A stretch of 34,569 bases of DNA, from contig JAGAEL010000077.1 in NCBI GenBank assembly GCA_017613085.1, positions 1 to 34,569 of the forward strand. The letters are read 5' to 3'. The stretch's first letter is position 1. Each line of letters starts with the position of its first letter. The notes beneath the pieces were generated by a model. It was not told where the DNA came from, made no database searches, and saw only the letters and a program-made list of their open reading frames with translations. Origin of the DNA: Kiritimatiellia bacterium. Its GTDB lineage: Bacteria > Verrucomicrobiota > Kiritimatiellia > RFP12 > UBA1067. Shown here in pieces: positions 8,337 through 17,115 of the stretch. Made by a program: the position numbers and the translations under genes.

Positions 8337-9350
8337 TTACTTGCACTGCAGAACGGTAATGCAGATCTGGCCCACGATGTCTTTCGCGCTGCATCCGCGT
8401 GAGAGGTCGTTGACCGGCTTGGCGACGCCCTGGAGGAGCGGCCCGTAAGCCTGGTTGTTCCCCAGACGCTGGACGAGCTTGTAGCAGATGTTGCCCGCCT
8501 GGATGTCCGGGAAGATCAAAACGTTGGCGTCGCCCTGAATCGCCCCGCCCTTGTTCTTGGCGGAAGCGACGGAGGGAACGAGCGCGGCATCGGCCTGCAC
8601 TTCGCCGTCCACGGGGTAGTCAAGCCCGAGTTCGGCGAAACGCGCCTTCGCGAGCGCGGCGGCGGTCGTCACCTTGTCCACCAATTCGTGTTTGGCGCTC
8701 CCCTTCGTGGAGAAGCTGAGGAAGGCGACCTTGGGCTGTTTCGCGACCAGCTGCTCGAAGGTCTTCGCGGAGGAGACGGCGATGTCCACCAGTTCCTCGG
8801 CGGTCGGGCAGATGTTCACGGCGCAGTCCGCGAACAACAGCGTGCCGTCGCCGGAAACCGTCGGCGTCCCGAGGTCCATGATGAACGCGGAGGACGCCTT
8901 CTTCACCGCCTTGTCCGTTCCAACGCACTGGAACGCGCCGCGCAGCATATCCGCCGTGGAGGCGATCGAACCGGCGACGAGTCCGTCGGCGTAGCCGCGC
9001 GCCACCAGCATATTGCCGTAGTAGATGCGCTTGCCGGTCATCGTCTTGACCGCTTCCTCTTCCGTAATCCCTTTGGCCTTGCGTTTCTCGTAGAACGCGG
9101 CGGCCAGTTCCTGCACGCGGGCGGAGGACGTGTAGTCCTCTACGGCGATTCCGGCGGAGGCCAGGGTTACGCCCGCCGCCGCCTCGGCGGCGGCGATTTC
9201 CGCCGGCGTTCCAAGAACGAGGGGTTCGCAGACGCCGAGCTGCTTGGCTTCGACGGCCGCCTGAATGACACGCGGGTCCTGGCCTTCCGGGAGGACGACT
9301 TTCTTCTGCGCCGCCTTGGCGCGGGGAATCATCTGATCAAGAATACTCAT
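8337..9350 (-). CDS. pta: Phosphate acetyltransferase
   Basis: Pta interconverts acetyl-CoA and acetyl phosphate; with acetate kinase it yields ATP in fermentation. At 337 residues it is the short catalytic form without the N-terminal DRTGG/regulatory region. Family motifs are VVLPEGQDPRVIQAA near the N-terminus, YYGNMLVARGYADGLVAGS, FADCAVNICPTAEELVDIA, and near the C-terminus ANVLIFPDIQAGNICYKLVQ and GVAKPVNDLSRGC. The ATG at 9350 has AAAGGAAA just upstream. No ackA is visible in the window. Its place between a ROK-like sugar-kinase-fold gene and etfBA suggests coupling of hexose use, acetyl-phosphate formation and flavin electron transfer. Confidence 0.96.
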   Translation of the reverse strand: MSILDQMIPRAKAAQKKVVLPEGQDPRVIQAAVEAKQLGVCEPLVLGTPAEIAAAEAAAGVTLASAGIAVEDYTSSARVQELAAAFYEKRKAKGITEEEAVKTMTGKRIYYGNMLVARGYADGLVAGSIASTADMLRGAFQCVGTDKAVKKASSAFIMDLGTPTVSGDGTLLFADCAVNICPTAEELVDIAVSSAKTFEQLVAKQPKVAFLSFSTKGSAKHELVDKVTTAAALAKARFAELGLDYPVDGEVQADAALVPSVASAKNKGGAIQGDANVLIFPDIQAGNICYKLVQRLGNNQAYGPLLQGVAKPVNDLSRGCSAKDIVGQICITVLQCK

Positions 9351-9373
9351 GGTTTCCTTTCGTAAAAAAAGCG

Positions 9374-10759
9374 TTAGAGTTCCGGCAGGGACGCGGCCGC
9401 GACGGACTGCCCAAGGCGGCGCGCCTTCTCATCCGGCATGAAGATTTCCACCTGTTCCGCGATTTCCGGGTAACGGTCCCGCAACACGGCCTTCGCGGTT
9501 TCGAGAATCACCGTGCCGCCGAAACCGGAGGTGACGCGGCCGAGGATCATCAGGTTGTCGAACCCGTAGAACTCGCGGTACCAGGGCACCGTGTTCGCCA
9601 GCGCGATACCCGTCTGCTGGTAGATGCGGTACGCGACGACGTCTTTTTCCTCCATCTTCGCCTGGACGACCTTCAGGCGTTCGGGAAGCGGCATGGACTT
9701 GGCGAACTTCATCCCGCACGTCAACGCGAGGTGGTTCACCGCCTGTTGCGAGAAGTACATCGCGCCGACGCCGGCATCGCCCGACCATTCGTCGCACGGC
9801 GCGTCCTTCGCCATATCGACCGGCGCGAACGCGAGTTCCGAGAGCCGCCCCGTCAGGCAGCCGTCGCGGTCGATGAACCCGGCGGCCTCGCTCGACCCCA
9901 TCGCGACGCCGAGGATGCCCTTGCGCCCCAGCGCCATCAAGCCGGCGAGCGCCGTGACGTCACCGTCGTTCGCGACTTCGAGCGGCACGTTCCACTCCTG
10001 CTTCAGGCGCATAAAGAGATTCTGCGCGGTGGCGAACTGCCCCGGGTTCTTCTCTTCGATCGCACGGAAAAGCGAAGCGATCTGCAGATGGTTGTCGATG
10101 ACGATCCCCGCCGTGCTCCCGCCGATCGCATCGACGCGCGGCAACGACGCGGCCGCCTCTTTCAACCCGTCGTTCAACATCCGGTAGTGGTACTCCGGAT
10201 CAGCCTGGTTGCGCGGATCCCACGGGAACTCCTTGCTGAAGACCACCTTGCCCTTTTTGAGCGCGCTGATCTTGAAGTCGCTCGCGCCGAGGTCGAACCC
10301 GATGCGGCAGCCGTTCTTGCGCTGATCGATGGCGAGCGTGCGTTCATTCGCTTCCGGCAGCTGGTCGTAGCGTTTGAGCTGCACGGTGAGGGGGCGTCCG
10401 TAAACCTTCGACATAAACTGATAATCGAACTTGCGGTCGCCTTCCGCCGTATACGCCTGCTTGATCGGGAGGCAGATCTTGCGAGGCCCGGCGAGCATGA
10501 TTTTCCAGCCGCCGGCAGACCAGAGCAGGAACTTCACCACGCGCTCGCAAAGGCGCCGCGCGCAAGGGCAGTCCGCCGCACCGTGCGGAATCGGCAACTC
10601 AAAGCGCACGACATACCCGTTCTCGCGTTCAAGCGCGACCGCGAACACCTCGTCGCCCTTCTGCGCCCGCGCGCGCAGTTTTTCCAGCATCCCGTACGGC
10701 GCACGGAAACCCGACTTGTCCCCGCACCCGCACGACTTCTTTTCTTGGCTCTTCTTCAT
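9374..10759 (-). CDS. ROK-family-like protein with N-terminal extension (probable sugar kinase)
   Basis: Residues about 153-461 have the actin-like ASKHA fold of ROK proteins: IGFDLGASDFKIS (phosphate-1 motif), GGSTAGIVIDNH, VANDGDVTALAGLMALG and LMILGRVTSGFGG. The usual ROK zinc motif (CxCGxxGCxE) is missing; the matching stretch reads LSELAFAPVDMAKDAPCDEW. A 150-residue N-terminal extension is unusual and begins with a small Cys cluster (SCGCGDKS), followed later by CPCARRLC. It could bind a metal. A glucokinase/hexokinase role is plausible from the neighbours galK and phosphohexomutase, but a regulatory or non-catalytic role is possible. Twelve nt separate it from galK. Confidence 0.75.
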   Translation of the reverse strand: MKKSQEKKSCGCGDKSGFRAPYGMLEKLRARAQKGDEVFAVALERENGYVVRFELPIPHGAADCPCARRLCERVVKFLLWSAGGWKIMLAGPRKICLPIKQAYTAEGDRKFDYQFMSKVYGRPLTVQLKRYDQLPEANERTLAIDQRKNGCRIGFDLGASDFKISALKKGKVVFSKEFPWDPRNQADPEYHYRMLNDGLKEAAASLPRVDAIGGSTAGIVIDNHLQIASLFRAIEEKNPGQFATAQNLFMRLKQEWNVPLEVANDGDVTALAGLMALGRKGILGVAMGSSEAAGFIDRDGCLTGRLSELAFAPVDMAKDAPCDEWSGDAGVGAMYFSQQAVNHLALTCGMKFAKSMPLPERLKVVQAKMEEKDVVAYRIYQQTGIALANTVPWYREFYGFDNLMILGRVTSGFGGTVILETAKAVLRDRYPEIAEQVEIFMPDEKARRLGQSVAAASLPEL

Positions 10760-10771
10760 CCTAACCCTCTC

Positions 10772-11950
10772 TTACTCACCCTTGACCAAACACGCGCCGG
10801 CCGCAGGATGGATCATGCTGACCGTACACGGGTTTTCAAACTTCGCGTTGTAAACGTTGGCGATCGCGGCGGCGGCCGTTTCCGCGTCACGCGGATGCAC
10901 CAGCACCACGACCGACCCGCCGAAACCGCCGCCGGACAGGCGCGCGCCCAGAACGCCGGGAATCTTCTGGCAGATGTCCACCACGGCATCCAGCTCTTCG
11001 CAGGAATTCTCGAACAGATAACGAGAACTGGCGTGCGAATCGAACATCAGCCTGCCGAATCCGGACAGGTCGCCCTGCTGCAACATTTGCGCGCCCAGCA
11101 AGACGCGCTCGTCCTCCCCGATCGGATGCGCGGCGCGGTCGGCGGCGACCGGATCGAGTCCCCGCTTATAGGGCGCCCACTCCGCCATCGTGACGTCGCG
11201 CAGATGGGTGACCGGATGCCGGAGAACCTTCGCGAAATGCGCGGCGGCCGTTTCGCAGGCCTGACGGCGCTGGTCGTAGGCGCCGTCCACCAGACGGTGC
11301 TTCGCGTTCGTGTTCACCATCAAGAAACAGGCGTCGGGGCCCATGTCCACGGTCTCGTAGACGACGGAACGGAAATCGGTCTTGACCAGCATCCCCTCTT
11401 TCCCCGCGAGGCTGGAAATCTGGTCGAGCAGGCCGCATTTGCAGCCAGCGTACTCGTGTTCCGCCTTCTGGCCGATCTTCGCCATCGTGACGGGATCGGT
11501 TTCGACCCCGTAGAGCTTGGCGAGCGCAAGCCCCGTACACATTTCGAGCGCGGCCGAGGAGGAAAGCCCGCTGCCGAGCGGGATGTTCCCGAGGAACATC
11601 GCGTCGAACCCTTTCAACGGTCCGGCGGCAAGCGCGACGATCCCCGCCGCCGTCCCCTTCACGTAGTTCTGCCACGTGTCGTTACGGGACGGCAGGATCT
11701 CGTTGATGTCGAAGGTCACTTCGCGCATCAGGTCGCCCGCAACCAAGCGGCAGGACGTGCCGTCCGTCGGACGGACGGCGAAGAACGTGCCGTAATCGAT
11801 CGCGGCGGAAAAGACGAATCCCTCGTTGTAATCCGTGTGGTTGCCCAGCACCTCGATGCGGCCGGGGGCGTAGGCGACGACGGAAGGCTCGCCGCCGAAA
11901 TGCGCGGCGTATTTTTCGAGAAGTTCGCGGTAGACGCTTTCGTTCTGCAT
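10772..11950 (-). CDS. galK: Galactokinase
   Basis: GalK phosphorylates alpha-D-galactose to galactose 1-phosphate, the entry step of the Leloir pathway. The three GHMP-kinase landmarks are all present: APGRIEVLGNHTDYNEG (galactokinase signature) near residue 28, PLGSGLSSSAALE (ATP loop), and LSGGGFGGS near the C-terminus. The length, 392 residues, is typical. AAGGAG lies 6 nt before the ATG at 11950. It is downstream of a phosphohexomutase and upstream of a ROK-like gene in the same operon; no galT or galE is in the window. The E in GRIEVLGNHTDYN matches bacterial galactokinases rather than other GHMP sugar kinases. Confidence 0.95.
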   Translation of the reverse strand: MQNESVYRELLEKYAAHFGGEPSVVAYAPGRIEVLGNHTDYNEGFVFSAAIDYGTFFAVRPTDGTSCRLVAGDLMREVTFDINEILPSRNDTWQNYVKGTAAGIVALAAGPLKGFDAMFLGNIPLGSGLSSSAALEMCTGLALAKLYGVETDPVTMAKIGQKAEHEYAGCKCGLLDQISSLAGKEGMLVKTDFRSVVYETVDMGPDACFLMVNTNAKHRLVDGAYDQRRQACETAAAHFAKVLRHPVTHLRDVTMAEWAPYKRGLDPVAADRAAHPIGEDERVLLGAQMLQQGDLSGFGRLMFDSHASSRYLFENSCEELDAVVDICQKIPGVLGARLSGGGFGGSVVVLVHPRDAETAAAAIANVYNAKFENPCTVSMIHPAAGACLVKGE

Positions 11951-11968
11951 GGTGACTCCTTGTGGGCG

Positions 11969-13291
11969 TTAGGCCCGGATGACGGAAAGGACTTCGTCAC
12001 GCCGGGCGGCCATCTGTTCCGGTGTCGCCGCCTCCAGGTTGAGACGGATCAACGGTTCGGTGTTCGAGCAGCGGACGTTGAACCACCAGTCGGGGTACTC
12101 AACGCTCACGCCGTCCAACTCGAAAATATGGCCGTCGGCGTATTTCGCCTTCAGCGCATCGAGCACCTTCGCGGTGTCGCCTTCGACACGGGTGTTGATC
12201 TCGCCGCTGTCCGAATACTTGCGGAGCGGGGCGATCATTTCCGACAGCGTTTTGCCGGAGGCGCTGACCATATTGGCGACATGCAAGACCGCCAACGCCG
12301 CGCTCTCGGTGGTGAAGTTGTCCTTGAAGTAGTAATGGCCGCTCAGTTCGCCGGCGAACAGCGCGTCGTTCTCGCGCATCTGCTGCTTGATGAACGCATG
12401 GCCCACGCGGCTCATCATCGCCTTGCCGCCGTTGGCCTCGATCACTTCCTTGACCACCTTGCTGCTGCGGAGGTCGTAGAAGATCGCCCCCTTGCGCTGC
12501 GAGAGGACGTCCTGCGCAATCAACGCGGTGGTCAAGTCCATCGTGATGATCCCGCCCTTCTCGTCCACAAACCCGACGCGGTCGGCGTCCCCGTCGAACG
12601 CCACGCCGAAATCGTACGCGCCGCCCTTCACCAGCTCCTGCAACTCCTTGAGCGTGTCGGTATGGAGCGGGTTCGCCTCGTGGTTGGGGAACGTGCCGTC
12701 GGGCGTACCATACAGCGCGTCCCACTGGAGGATCCCCTCCAGCGACTTCGCCTCCCAAATCCCCATGCCGTTCGCGAAATCGACCGCGATCTTCACGGGG
12801 CGCGCCAGGTGCGCGAACGGGCGTATGTGCGCCACGTAGCCTGGTACGGGATCGTACGACGACAACTTGCCGGGAACCGCCGCCTTGGGGGCGAACGACT
12901 CCTCGCGCACGATGCGCTCGATGTCCTGGATACCCGTCGCCCCGCTGATCGGCACGGCGTCGGCACGGCAGAGCTTAAAACCGTTCCAGGGCGCGGGATT
13001 GTGCGAAGCGGTGATCATCACGCTCGCATCCGTCTTGAGGGTGCCGTTCGCGAAATAGGAAATCGGCGTGGAGACGTGACCGAGATCGATCACATCCGCG
13101 CCCTGCTCCATCGCGCCTTTTGCAAAAGCGGCGAAAAGCGGTTCCGAGTGGGGACGGATGTCGCGCCCGACCGCCACGTTGCGGCATCCCGTGAACGTGA
13201 CGAAGGCCCGCCCAATCTTGTAGGCGACCTCTTCCGTCAAATCCGTCCCGTAAACACCGCGGATATCGTAAGCCTTGAAAATACCAGCCAT
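11969..13291 (-). CDS. Phosphomannomutase/phosphoglucomutase
   Basis: An alpha-D-phosphohexomutase that moves phosphate between C6 and C1 of glucose or mannose, feeding nucleotide-sugar synthesis and linking galactose to glycolysis. The ATG at 13291 (MAGIFKAYDIRGVYG) has AAGGAG 8 nt upstream; the open frame to 13327 adds only a weak tail and lies across the promoter. The product is 440 residues. Seen motifs are the phosphoserine loop ITASHNPAPWNG, the metal loop AFDGDADRVG, the sugar-binding loop GELSGHYYF, and the phosphate-binding VRCSNTEPLIRLNLEA. This combination is that of PMM/PGM enzymes (AlgC/ManB type), not phosphoglucosamine mutase. It heads the six-gene minus-strand operon. Confidence 0.95.
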   Translation of the reverse strand: MAGIFKAYDIRGVYGTDLTEEVAYKIGRAFVTFTGCRNVAVGRDIRPHSEPLFAAFAKGAMEQGADVIDLGHVSTPISYFANGTLKTDASVMITASHNPAPWNGFKLCRADAVPISGATGIQDIERIVREESFAPKAAVPGKLSSYDPVPGYVAHIRPFAHLARPVKIAVDFANGMGIWEAKSLEGILQWDALYGTPDGTFPNHEANPLHTDTLKELQELVKGGAYDFGVAFDGDADRVGFVDEKGGIITMDLTTALIAQDVLSQRKGAIFYDLRSSKVVKEVIEANGGKAMMSRVGHAFIKQQMRENDALFAGELSGHYYFKDNFTTESAALAVLHVANMVSASGKTLSEMIAPLRKYSDSGEINTRVEGDTAKVLDALKAKYADGHIFELDGVSVEYPDWWFNVRCSNTEPLIRLNLEAATPEQMAARRDEVLSVIRA

Positions 13292-13318
13292 CCAGAAACT
13301 CCTTTCAAAACGCCGCCC

Positions 13319-13347
13319 AGTATACACCTATTTTGGCAAAATGAACA
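13319..13347 (-). promoter_or_regulatory. Candidate promoter of the phosphohexomutase-galK-pta-etf operon
   Basis: On the minus strand there is a strong -10, TATACT (13324-13319), with TGTTCA 17 bp upstream as a weak -35. The -10 is about 27 bp before the ATG at 13291, leaving room for the AAGGAG ribosome site. It is the only good promoter seen upstream of the six-gene run. Confidence 0.5.
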
Positions 13348-13363
13348 GCTGATTTTTTTGCCC

Positions 13364-13376
13364 GGCAAGTCTTGCC
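13364..13376. promoter_or_regulatory. Palindrome between divergent promoters (possible operator)
   Basis: GGCAAGTCTTGCC is a perfect 6-bp inverted repeat around one central base. It sits between the divergent promoters of the phosphohexomutase operon and rfbD, so it could bind a dimeric regulator. No regulator gene is adjacent. Confidence 0.35.
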
Positions 13377-13420
13377 CGTCGCACGCCGTACCCGCGCGCG
13401 GATTCAGGGCAAAAGAAACC

Positions 13421-13449
13421 TTGTTTCCCGCCGTTGATTGTGGTATAAG
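13421..13449 (+). promoter_or_regulatory. Candidate promoter of rfbD
   Basis: TTGTTT (13421-13426), a 17-bp spacer and TATAAG (13444-13449) form a good sigma-70-like promoter, 31 bp before the rfbD ATG at 13481. Confidence 0.55.
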
Positions 13450-13480
13450 AAGCCGCGCAAGGGGAAACGGATACATCACC

Positions 13481-14323
13481 ATGAAACTTTTGATCACCGG
13501 CGGGAAGGGTATGCTTGGGCGCACGTTGCAACGTGTGTTGTCCCGGCATACGTTGTTGATTGCCGATCTCCCGGAAGTCGATATCACGCGGCTTGACTCG
13601 ATCAGCCAAGCCTGCCGGTCGTTCCAGCCGGACGTGATCATCCATTGCGCGGCGATGACCCGCGTGGACGATTGCGAAACGGCGGAAGAGGCGGCGTTCC
13701 TTGTCAACGGGAAGGGTTCGGAGAATGTCGCCCTCGCCGCGAGTACGTGCGGGGCGCGCCTCATCGCCATTTCAACCGACTACGTGTTCGACGGCGGCTT
13801 GCCGCGCCCCTACCGAGAAACGGATCTGGCGCAACCCGTCACCGTCTACGGGAAATCCAAATTGGCGGGCGAACGCGCGATCCAGACGATTCTCCCGGAA
13901 CGTTCCACCATCCTGCGGATCGCCTGGCTGTACGGGGAAGACAGACCGAGTTTCGTGCATACGATGCTCCGCCTCGGCGCACAGGATGGCGCCCCGTTGA
14001 AGGTTGTCGACGACCAGCGGGGAAATCCCACTTCGACCGATGCCGTCGCCGGACTTGTCGAACGGCTCCTTTACCCCCCCTTGACCGGCATCGTCCACGG
14101 GTCCTGCGAAGGCGAATGTAGCTGGTTCGAGTTCACGCGGGAGATTTTCCGGCTGGCGGGGTTGAAGCGGGGTGTCGAGCCTTGCACGACGGCGGAGTTC
14201 CCGCGCCCCGCGCCGCGTCCCGCCAATTCGCGTCTGGAAAAAGCCGCGCTCGCCGCCGCCGGACTTCCGGCCATGCCGGACTGGCGCGACGCCCTGTCAC
14301 GTTTTTTCACAACAAGAAGGTAG
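13481..14323 (+). CDS. rfbD: dTDP-4-dehydrorhamnose reductase
   Basis: RfbD reduces dTDP-4-dehydrorhamnose to dTDP-L-rhamnose, the last step of rhamnose donor synthesis for LPS. The 280-residue extended SDR has the NAD(P) loop GGKGMLGR, then HCAAMTRVDDCE, STDYVFDG and the catalytic YGKSK, all typical of RmlD. The ATG at 13481 is the first sensible start: the same frame is open far upstream, but that stretch is antisense to other genes. AAGGGG is about 16 nt upstream, which is rather far. rfbA, rfbB and rfbC are not in the window. The next gene, an O-antigen ligase, starts 13 nt downstream, so both belong to surface polysaccharide assembly. Confidence 0.93.
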   Translation: MKLLITGGKGMLGRTLQRVLSRHTLLIADLPEVDITRLDSISQACRSFQPDVIIHCAAMTRVDDCETAEEAAFLVNGKGSENVALAASTCGARLIAISTDYVFDGGLPRPYRETDLAQPVTVYGKSKLAGERAIQTILPERSTILRIAWLYGEDRPSFVHTMLRLGAQDGAPLKVVDDQRGNPTSTDAVAGLVERLLYPPLTGIVHGSCEGECSWFEFTREIFRLAGLKRGVEPCTTAEFPRPAPRPANSRLEKAALAAAGLPAMPDWRDALSRFFTTRR

Positions 14324-14336
14324 AGAAGAGGTTCCT

Positions 14337-15839
14337 ATGTTAGCTTTCATTCGAAACGCAGTCGTCCTGCAAATCCTGATCCTCGCCGCCGTCGTCTCGT
14401 GGGTACACGGCGGGACGCGGCCCGATCTGTTGATCCCGACCGTCCCCTGGCTGACGCTGCTCGTCATCGAGATGGCGCTGGTATTCCCGCAGGCCAAATC
14501 GACGGAAACGCTTTCCGAGGCCCGCCTGCGCGTCTGGCGGTCCCTCGTGCGCGATCCCCTGCTCTACATGGCGATCCTCCTGACGATCTACCTGTCCATC
14601 CCCCTCTTCAATGCGGCGGGCGCGCCTCGTTTCCTCAATGCGAGCGGAAAATGGTTCATCCCCTTCCCGCCCTTCCGCCGTCTGCCGTTCTGCGTGAAGG
14701 CCGATGAACAGGCGGTGTTGCTGCTCTGGTTCGTCCCGTCGCTTTTCTCCGCCCTCGCGGCGCGCCACGCGCTCCTGAAGCGCGGCAAACGGCTGCTGCT
14801 CGAAGGGCTGTGCTGGAACGGCGCGTTACTCTCCGCGTTCGGCTACTGGCAGCTGTTCACCGGCGCGAAGAGCGTCTATTGGGGCAAGCAGACGTTCGCC
14901 TACTTCTTCTCCACCTTCGGTTATCCGAATTTCGCGGGCGCGTTTTTCACGCTCCTGTTCCTGATTTCGCTCGGCCTCTGGTTCGGCCACGTCTCCGTCG
15001 GCCTGATCGGCCCCCAGGCTGGGAACTTTGCACGGGCCCGCGACGACCGCAAGTTCTGGACGCGGCACCGGATGCTCTTCGCGATGTTCTTCAACCTCAT
15101 GGGGGCGCTCGGTTCGCTCTCCCGCGCCGCGATCCTGCTGTCCGTCCTTCTCGGCGTCGTCTACGGGATTTACATGTTCATCGGTTCCTGGCAGCACGCG
15201 GGCACCGGCAAGCGCACGGTGCTTCTGACGACGGTGGGGCTCGTCGTGTTCATCGGCGTCCTTTCGTTCACCATCCTGGCGCCCGCCTCCTTCAAGAAGG
15301 AAATCGTCACCATCACGCCGGAGAGCGTCCTCGACCGCGTGAGCGGCGCGGGCTACCACCCGCGTGTGGCATGGGATATCTTCCGCGACTATCCCCTCTT
15401 CGGCGTCGGCGGCTGGGGATACCCGCACTACCAACGAATCTATATGCAGGCGGAAGACTTCAAGCATTTCCAGACTGTCGGCGGCGTGAACGTACACAAC
15501 GACTTTCTCCAGTTCCTGGCGGAGCTCGGCGGCGTCGGGACCGGGTTGGTCATTCTCACGGTCTTCTGTCTCGTCATCCCCGCTATCCTGGAACAAATCA
15601 AACTCTCGAAATATCTTTCCCAACCGCGCGAGAACGAATCCAAGGTGCCGCATCCGAAATGGCTCTACAAAATTCCCCCGGAGGAACTGGGCGTTTGGTT
15701 CGGCTGTACCGCCACCGTCCTTCATTCGCTCGGTGACCTTCCGTTCCGGACGTCCTCCATCCAGATCGTCTGGTTCTGCGCACTCGCCTGTGTGAGCGGG
15801 TTCATCCCCAAGGATCATCACACGTCTTCTCTCCAGTAG
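14337..15839 (+). CDS. O-antigen ligase/polymerase (WaaL/Wzy-like) membrane protein
   Basis: A polytopic inner-membrane protein of 500 residues with about ten hydrophobic segments. WaaL-type enzymes join undecaprenyl-linked polysaccharide to lipid A-core; Wzy-type ones polymerise repeat units, and sequence alone does not separate them well. The periplasmic-loop signature is clear: RVAWDIFRDYPLFGVGGWG followed by NVHNDFLQFLAELGGVG, where the His of VHND matches the ligase motif. The ATG at 14337 has AGAAGAGG just upstream; the longer open frame overlaps rfbD and is not used. The product ends 7 nt before the methyltransferase gene. Confidence 0.88.
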   Translation: MLAFIRNAVVLQILILAAVVSWVHGGTRPDLLIPTVPWLTLLVIEMALVFPQAKSTETLSEARLRVWRSLVRDPLLYMAILLTIYLSIPLFNAAGAPRFLNASGKWFIPFPPFRRLPFCVKADEQAVLLLWFVPSLFSALAARHALLKRGKRLLLEGLCWNGALLSAFGYWQLFTGAKSVYWGKQTFAYFFSTFGYPNFAGAFFTLLFLISLGLWFGHVSVGLIGPQAGNFARARDDRKFWTRHRMLFAMFFNLMGALGSLSRAAILLSVLLGVVYGIYMFIGSWQHAGTGKRTVLLTTVGLVVFIGVLSFTILAPASFKKEIVTITPESVLDRVSGAGYHPRVAWDIFRDYPLFGVGGWGYPHYQRIYMQAEDFKHFQTVGGVNVHNDFLQFLAELGGVGTGLVILTVFCLVIPAILEQIKLSKYLSQPRENESKVPHPKWLYKIPPEELGVWFGCTATVLHSLGDLPFRTSSIQIVWFCALACVSGFIPKDHHTSSLQ

Positions 15840-15846
15840 GTGTCCC

Positions 15847-17061
15847 ATGTCCCAGGAAGCACTATCCCTCGAACTGGCGGACGAAATCCGTCGCCGCGTT
15901 TTCGATGAACCCGGCTTTATCAAGGTCACGCAGGTCTTACGGAAACGGGGAAACCTCTTCCGCGTAAGCCTCCGCCCCGTCACGATCAAGGGCGAGCACA
16001 AGTTCCAAGGCGAAATGACCGACGCGGAAAGCGGCGGTCGTCCCATGATTAAAAACTTCGCGGAAGAGGACGCGCGCGCCGGTCTCGAAGAAATGCTCGC
16101 CCAGACCGGCGCACGGGAACTGCACCTGATCACGGCTTCCGGCGACCTCCATGTGCGCGTTACGAAGAAGGGGCACGAACTGGTTTCGCGCAGCGCCAAG
16201 CAGAACCGCGAAGCGGAAACCGCGCACGACCGCGTGAAGGATCTTCCCCTGAACCGGTTTGACGCCTCCGTCCTGCTCCGCGCCATCGGGCTTGCGGACA
16301 AAGAAGGGAAAGTACTCCCCTCCATGCGCGCCAAGTACGACCAGGTGAACGCCTTCCTCAGCGCGTTAGACCCGGTCATCGACACCTTCTCGGGAAAACA
16401 GCTGAACCTGATCGACTGCGGCTGCGGGCGCGCCTATCTCACGCTCGCCGTCTACGTCTACCTCACGCAGATGCGCGGGTTCGACGTCAAGGTCTGCGGG
16501 ATCGACCGGCGGGGCGACGTGCTTGAAACCGCCAGGCGGATCGCGCGCGACCTGGATGCGGCAGCGGACGTGACCTTCCTGGAGGGCGATATCGATGCCG
16601 TCGAACCTCCGTTCAAACCCGACCTCGTCTTAAGCCTCCATGCGTGCGACACCGCGACAGACGCGGCCATCGCGCGCGGCACGGAGTGGCACAGCCGCCA
16701 CATTCTCTGCGTCCCCTGCTGCCAGCACGAACTGCACAAGACGTTGAAGGAAGGCGGCCCGATGCGTTCGCTCCTGCGTTTCGGCATTTTGCGCGAACGC
16801 CTGGCCGACTTGTTGACGGATCAGTTCCGCGCCCAGATTCTGCGGATCCTGGGATACCGCGTGAACGTGATGGAATTCGTCTCGCACGACGCCACCGCGC
16901 GGAACATCCTCCTCAAAGCCGAGTACACGGTGAAGCCCGGTCAGTCCCAGGCGGTCAGCGAATACCTTGAACTGCGCGACTTCTGGCAGGTCAAGCCCTG
17001 GCTTGAAACGCGGCTCGCCGGACGGTTAGCCCCCTTCTTCGCCCGTTTCGGGGAGGCGTGA
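15847..17061 (+). CDS. SAM-dependent methyltransferase (Methyltransf_32-like)
   Basis: A 404-residue protein. The C-terminal two thirds is a Rossmann methyltransferase: motif I LIDCGCGRAYLTLAVYVYL at about 187, acidic VCGIDRRGD in motif II, then VLSLHACDTATD and CVPCCQHEL. The last two are characteristic of the family that includes Methyltransf_32/TRM13-like and GSTCD-like proteins, so an RNA substrate is plausible but not shown. The N-terminal 150 residues form an uncharacterised alpha/beta domain. AGG of the preceding TAGGTG serves as a weak SD. It sits between the O-antigen ligase and the Lpt permease. Confidence 0.8.
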   Translation: MSQEALSLELADEIRRRVFDEPGFIKVTQVLRKRGNLFRVSLRPVTIKGEHKFQGEMTDAESGGRPMIKNFAEEDARAGLEEMLAQTGARELHLITASGDLHVRVTKKGHELVSRSAKQNREAETAHDRVKDLPLNRFDASVLLRAIGLADKEGKVLPSMRAKYDQVNAFLSALDPVIDTFSGKQLNLIDCGCGRAYLTLAVYVYLTQMRGFDVKVCGIDRRGDVLETARRIARDLDAAADVTFLEGDIDAVEPPFKPDLVLSLHACDTATDAAIARGTEWHSRHILCVPCCQHELHKTLKEGGPMRSLLRFGILRERLADLLTDQFRAQILRILGYRVNVMEFVSHDATARNILLKAEYTVKPGQSQAVSEYLELRDFWQVKPWLETRLAGRLAPFFARFGEA

Positions 17062-17075
17062 GACGCGAAAAAGGA

Positions 17076-17104
17076 TTGCTAACGCCGTAACGGCAAGGTA
17101 TACT
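17076..17104 (+). promoter_or_regulatory. Promoter giving a near-leaderless lpt transcript
   Basis: TTGCTA (17076-17081), a 17-bp spacer and TATACT (17099-17104) form a strong sigma-70-type promoter. The ATG is at 17116, only 11 nt after the -10, so the mRNA leader would be about 5 nt and has no Shine-Dalgarno. The spacer contains the small palindrome gccgtaacggc. Confidence 0.65.
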
Positions 17105-17115
17105 AGACTCACTTT

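Noticed and set aside
9731-13480. Very long plus-strand open frame antisense to the ROK-like, galK and phosphohexomutase genes, joined to rfbD
   Set aside because: It is a shadow of high-GC codon bias on the opposite strand; the translated product is Arg/His-rich without motifs until the RfbD start at 13481, and the minus-strand genes have clear families.
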